Below are positions 59,929 to 64,000 of a DNA stretch of 64,000 bases, piece after piece. The position numbers and the translations under genes are program-made. The stretch covers positions 1 to 64,000 of the forward strand of contig NW_025955134.1 in assembly GCF_022376445.1 (NCBI RefSeq). Reading direction: 5' to 3'. The notes beneath the pieces are model-generated. The model worked only from the letters and a program-made list of their open reading frames with translations, was not told the origin of the DNA and did no database searches. This DNA is from Fomitopsis serialis. Its lineage: Eukaryota > Basidiomycota > Agaricomycetes > Polyporales > Fomitopsidaceae. Within the stretch, counting starts at the first letter, position 1. The number at the start of each line of letters is the position of its first letter.

Positions 59929-62833
59929 TCACGTCTGGCGACTCAGTACGTACGTGCGCAAATCTTGCCAACCTACGCGAATACAAGTCAGTCAGCAGAT
60001 CAACGCGTTCAACGCGGGTCAGCAGACGCGCACCTCCTCCGACACGACACATCACCCGCTTCGACTTCCCACCACTCGTCCCGGGTCTAGAGAGCGTCGT
60101 CAACTTGCAGTTCACGATCTTAGTCGTGAGCGGGCCCGTGAACGAGTACTGCGCGCGGACCTCCTCGTTCTCCTTCGGCGTGCCGCGCAGCGGCGGGTCG
60201 ATGCGCTTGACGACGAGCACATGCCCCAGGGAGTTGACCACGTTCGCGATCTCCATATCCAGCGGATCGCGCGGGTTCCCCGGGACGTATTCGTGCACCG
60301 GCACGCCGCTCCCGTCGCGCTCCCCGCCAGGCGTCCCCGCGCCCGAGCGGCTGGGTGGGCGCGAGCTCGCCGCAGGCGTGCGCGGGCTCGCGGACTCACG
60401 GAAGCTCGACGGCGGCATGGACAGCCGCGGCGTCGCCCGCAGGGCCTTGAGAATGTCGGGTGTGCGCGCGCCGTCTCCGGATGCCCGGAAGGACATGGAG
60501 CTGTCGGGGCGGAGATAGTCCAGGCTCGTCCCTGGGCGGGAGGCGGACATGACTTGGACGCTCGGGATGGGGATCATAGAGCGGCTGGGCGGACGGGCGG
60601 CGATGACGCTCCCGCCTGGGGTGTGCGAGCGGGCGTGGGTGGGCGAGAAGGCGCGCTGCATGAAGGAGTCGTCGCCTTCCAGGGAACTGTCGGAGAGCGA
60701 TGTGGACATGAAGTGGAAGTGGGACTTGGTCGGCGTGGGGATGTAGCTCGGCGTCTTCGGTCGTGAACGGTGTTCCGTGGGGTGCCCGGGTGTCTGGAGT
60801 TGCGACCGTGACGGGGAGCGGTAAGACATAGTGAAGCCAGGCGTGTTCGAGCGCGACGGCGGACGATAGGAAACGGGGAGGCCAGGCGTATTCGAGCGCG
60901 ACGGCGGGCGGTACATAGAAAACGGCGTGGTAGAGGAATGTGCGGTTGATACGGAAGACGTCACGGGGACCAGGGCCGGGAGGAGGCCATGGAGCTGCGC
61001 GACGCGCTGCGGTTGTACATTGGTGGTACAGAGGGTATGTCGTCGGACCGTCTGTAATTACTCGATGATACGGACGGCCGACGTGGGGACGACTTGACTG
61101 TGCCTGAATTGTCTTCATCTTGAACTCTTGTGGAACTGTTCCACGCGGGCCGCTTGACCGTCGTATTCATCTCCATCCTCTCGAGCCTCTTCGCGGATGG
61201 AGACGACTCGGGCGTCAGGCTGTGCGAGTGCTTGTGGGAGGGCGTGGCTGGTGTCAATGGCTGGTTGCCGGTGCCCATGAAGTGCAACATCGAAGCACGG
61301 TGTCGAAGCGACCGCCCGGGTTCGGAGGACGGGACGCGTTGGGGACTGGAAGGTGCTGTAGGCGTTATAGGTCCGGGGGGAGCCTTGGATGATCCATTAC
61401 CAGTGAATCTCTTTGCAAACTTACGGAACGGAGAGATCGACCGAGAAAGCGTGCTGGAACTGCGAGTACGCTCTTTCGAGGGCCCCTCTACTGGGGGTGT
61501 CCGCAGGAATCCATTCTTTGGTCGAGACTTTGACGTTGTACCAGACGTGCTGGAGCCGGCCTCGCTGGAAGCGGCGCTGGCATCTTCGCCAGTGAGTATT
61601 CGCCGCACGGTATCCATCTCGGCATCTGTTCTTGCTATTCGTTCTTTGAGGTTGCGCCATCTCTGGGTGGACTCTGCGTGTCTTCTCAAGCATTCACCGT
61701 TCTTCGTGACGCGATCCTGAACTCCCTTGTCGATGATTGACAGGACTTTCGTCGTGGCAGGCATGTAGTGTCTGTACAAACGGTCAGTCGCGATCTCGGG
61801 ATCTCAACGGTCTAGAACCCACTTCTTCTTCGCCTCGAAAGAATCGAGGAGTGATTGGAACGTGTCATAGCTTACGGGCGACTTCTCAGAACGAAGAGAA
61901 GATACGGAAGGCGGTCCTGTATCCATCATCGCGCCCTGTACCTTCCATATGAAATCCTGCAGCGAAGTGAGCCTGATATGCTAGTCAGCTTGATTGAACG
62001 ACACGCACCTGACATCGGTTTACAGCCTTCTCCAGACTGGACATCATTCCATCCGCCTGATCTGTCACCGTCCTGAAGACGGTGAGCCACTTGTCTTCCT
62101 TGAGCTCCTCCCTCAGAACTTGTATCTCCTTCTGCAACGCATCCCACTCTGATAGCATCGTGGAGTGTTTCCGCAGCAACAGTGTCTCCTCACTTGGAAC
62201 ATGGCCCGACGCAACGGAGGTTCTGTCCCCGGCCTTGAGGAGCGGTTCGAGGGTGTCGTTCACGGACTTGATGCCGGCGGACACGGAGTCGAGTCGTTCG
62301 TCGAGGCTGGAGAGGGACTGGTCGATAACGCTCGTCGAGTCGGCCGAGGACTGCGACTTGTGCCGCAGCTCTTGGATTTCTACGTGCGGATGAGCGGGCA
62401 GCGTAGTGCGCGGGAGGGCGGCGACGTACCGAAGATGCGCGTTTGGATGTCAGAGATGGTGTATGACAGTTCTGTGATACGGGACGAGAGGGCGAGGAGA
62501 TGCAGATTCCTGTGCACGGCATCAGCAGTAGCTAGGGCGAGCGAAGGAGGATGTGCGTACTCGCTGCTCTTCCCCTTGCCCTTGGGCTTGATTAGAGACC
62601 GGCTTGCGGTTATGGTCATATCCTCTGAGCAAATGGTATTAGCTGTAGCATTGACGCGATTGAATGGCACACGGACCCCCATCCTTTTTGTTCAGCGAAG
62701 ATAAGGAAGAGGAACTGCTGGAGGAAGATGTCGAGTTGAAATGAGAGTCCGGGGGCGAAGGCAAGGGCGACGCATGCTTGAAGCTGTTCTGGGATGCGGT
62801 ACTAGGAGAACGAGAGATGCTGAGAGAAACCAT
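59929..62833 (-). CDS. KAR9: Kar9-type spindle-positioning protein with GAR domain
   Basis: Reverse strand from MVSLSISRSPSTASQNS (62833; an in-frame ATG also lies at 62920). Helical Kar9 core: ENLHLLALSSRITELSYTIS, EIQELRHKSQSSADSTSVID, STMLSEWDALQKEIQVLREE, WLTVFRTVTDQADGMMSSLE, SYDTFQSLLDSFEAKKKHYM and KVLSIIDKGVQDRVTKNGEC. A long Ser/Pro/Arg-rich linker follows, with repeats of RPPSRSNTPG and two S-x-I-P motifs (SYIP near 60745, SMIP near 60570). The C-terminus is GAS2/GAR-like: VPVHEYVPGNPRDPLDMEIA, VVNSLGHVLVVKRIDPP, RVMCRVGGGWQDL, stop at 59929. Kar9 links the plus-end protein Bim1/EB1 to myosin so that microtubules are pulled along actin; GAR domains bind microtubules. Intact frame, about six introns. 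Confidence 0.85.
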
Positions 62834-63248
62834 AAGAACGAGCGAGCGAGTCGCGACAGCAAGGAGGAGCGTAGGGTATGGATCCGGGACGTAAACTTGC
62901 GATTGGAAGGGAGGGTACACGGGTTCGTTGGCTCAGAGGATCCGCCGGGGCTCGGGTCGCTGCTGAGACGGAGGGGTATAAGCAACACTGACGAGGGGGA
63001 GCACGACGGATCCTCTGCCGCTGAGAGGACGACCAGACAGACTCGAGGATGGGACGGAGGCAAACAAGTTGGCGGGACACAACAACCTGCCTCCGCCCAA
63101 ACAAGCGACCGTCACCACATTACACAGGCGCTTGTCACCGTCGGAAGCAGTTCGGCTTCGTAGAATCGTACAGTCCACCATTTCGTCTAGCAATTGCCCT
63201 CAGCTACTAGTACATCCTGACACAATCCCCGTCTGGACAACGGCCACC

Positions 63249-64000
63249 CTACGCATACGACCGCACTTTCGAAAAGTGGAAGCCCCGATCGTGCTTCAGC
63301 GGCACCGGCGACACCTCCCCGCTCTCAATGTTCACCGAGTCGTACGCAAGGAAGTTCAGGCGGTTCCACCGGCCACCGGCCGCGAGCGCAGCTCCAGCGT
63401 CATCTGGAACGCGTGCCGGCAGATAGAGCCTGGGGGCGGGCGCGGGTCGACCAGGGACTCGATGTACACGGTCGTACGGACAATCTCCAGCTGCCGATGC
63501 TTAAACCCTGCAGTCGTGATTAGGATCGTCGCCCTCGCGGTGCAAGCTCATACAAACCTTCGCGTGCAGCGTGGGCTTGAGAACCGGGATGATCTCTCGT
63601 GGCTCGGCCAGGGACAGGAGGGAGATCACCTGTCCGTCAGATAGAACCGCCTGGTACGGCAGTCAACACGACACTTTTGGAAACAGGTAGCTGGGGCTCA
63701 CAGAACCGGTGGTATTGCACTACGTGCGTGGGCTGCGTATAGGAATGAGTACCGTACTCGAACTTGAAGTCTGGTCACTGAATCACGTACATTGATCCAC
63801 GCGTTCTCGCTCACCCCCGATCGCCTGAACAAGACAGCGAAGTTAGCGGATCATCCTGCAGAGTGTAGAGCGGACTCGTTACAAGTGGTGTCTGCTGCGC
63901 CGGCATTCACAATCCCTCCTCCATCATACAGTACGACTTGGAACGAACCCGCTCTATTGGGAGATAGGACATGTACATACGTGTAGTGGCAAATCGCAAT
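63249..64000 (-). CDS. Unidentified conserved-looking protein, 5' end outside window
   Basis: The reverse strand reads VLFRRSGVSENAWIN, FKFEYGTHSYTQPTHVVQYH, RFYLTDGQVISLLSLAEPRE, IIPVLKPTLHAK, then after an intron (about 63505-63558) FKHRQLEIVRTTVYIESLVD, PRPPPGSICRHAFQMTLELR, RWNRLNFLAYDSVNIESGEV and KHDRGFHFSKVRSYA, stop at 63249. Pieces are joined by likely introns, but two joins need a lost base (near 63390 and at the acceptor near 63505). The mixed, non-repetitive composition and splice signals suggest a real gene. I do not recognise the family. Confidence 0.55.

Overview
The window looks like nuclear DNA of a filamentous basidiomycete, most likely a wood-decay agaricomycete such as a polypore (inference). 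The signs are dense genes cut by many 50-70 nt introns with CTAAC/CTGAC-like branch points, GC-rich coding DNA, and basidiomycete-type homologues (Pmt4, Prp4, Erg4, Mpe1, Vps5, Kar9, Clr2, an OPT transporter and a GH18 chitinase). No bacterial, organellar or rRNA/tRNA features were seen.

Layout, left to right. A Bye1-like PHD/TFIIS-central/SPOC factor runs off the left edge (-). A large CH-kinase-C1 protein resembling the Cdc7/Cdc15-type STE11 kinases follows (5.2-11.0 kb, +). Next come an OPT oligopeptide transporter (12.5-15.9 kb, +) and a secreted GH18 chitinase (19.0-20.4 kb, +), both broken by many single-base deletions. Then PMT4 (-) and PRP4 (+) form a divergent pair, followed by a short-chain dehydrogenase (+), a 90-residue conserved protein (+), a TRP/Yvc1-type channel (-), ERG4 (-) divergent from MPE1 (+), a Vps5-type sorting nexin (-) divergent from a TRAPPC12-like TPR protein (+). 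From about 46 to 55 kb lies a visibly AT-richer island with a MITE-like inverted repeat, an F-box gene (-) and a complete Ty1/copia retrotransposon (48777-54668). After the island come a Clr2-type silencing factor (+), a Kar9-type spindle-positioning protein (-) and an unidentified partial gene at the right edge (-).

Most genes are unrelated housekeeping functions: transcription and 3'-end processing, splicing, secretory pathway, membrane traffic, sterol synthesis and cytoskeleton. No biosynthetic cluster is seen. The most interesting object is the copia element. It has 285-bp LTRs, a 5-bp target duplication, a half-tRNA-iMet primer site, and what reads as a 56-nt intron joining gag to pol, so splicing could decide Gag versus Gag-Pol. 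All four differences between its LTRs lie at CpG sites, as expected from deamination of methylated cytosine.

Caution: every frame break I could resolve has the same sign (a lost base, usually in a run of identical bases). The breaks are dense from about 10.6 to 20.3 kb and sporadic elsewhere. This looks more like base-calling error in the assembly than true decay, so frame-broken genes are annotated as genes with breaks. Exon boundaries were read by eye.
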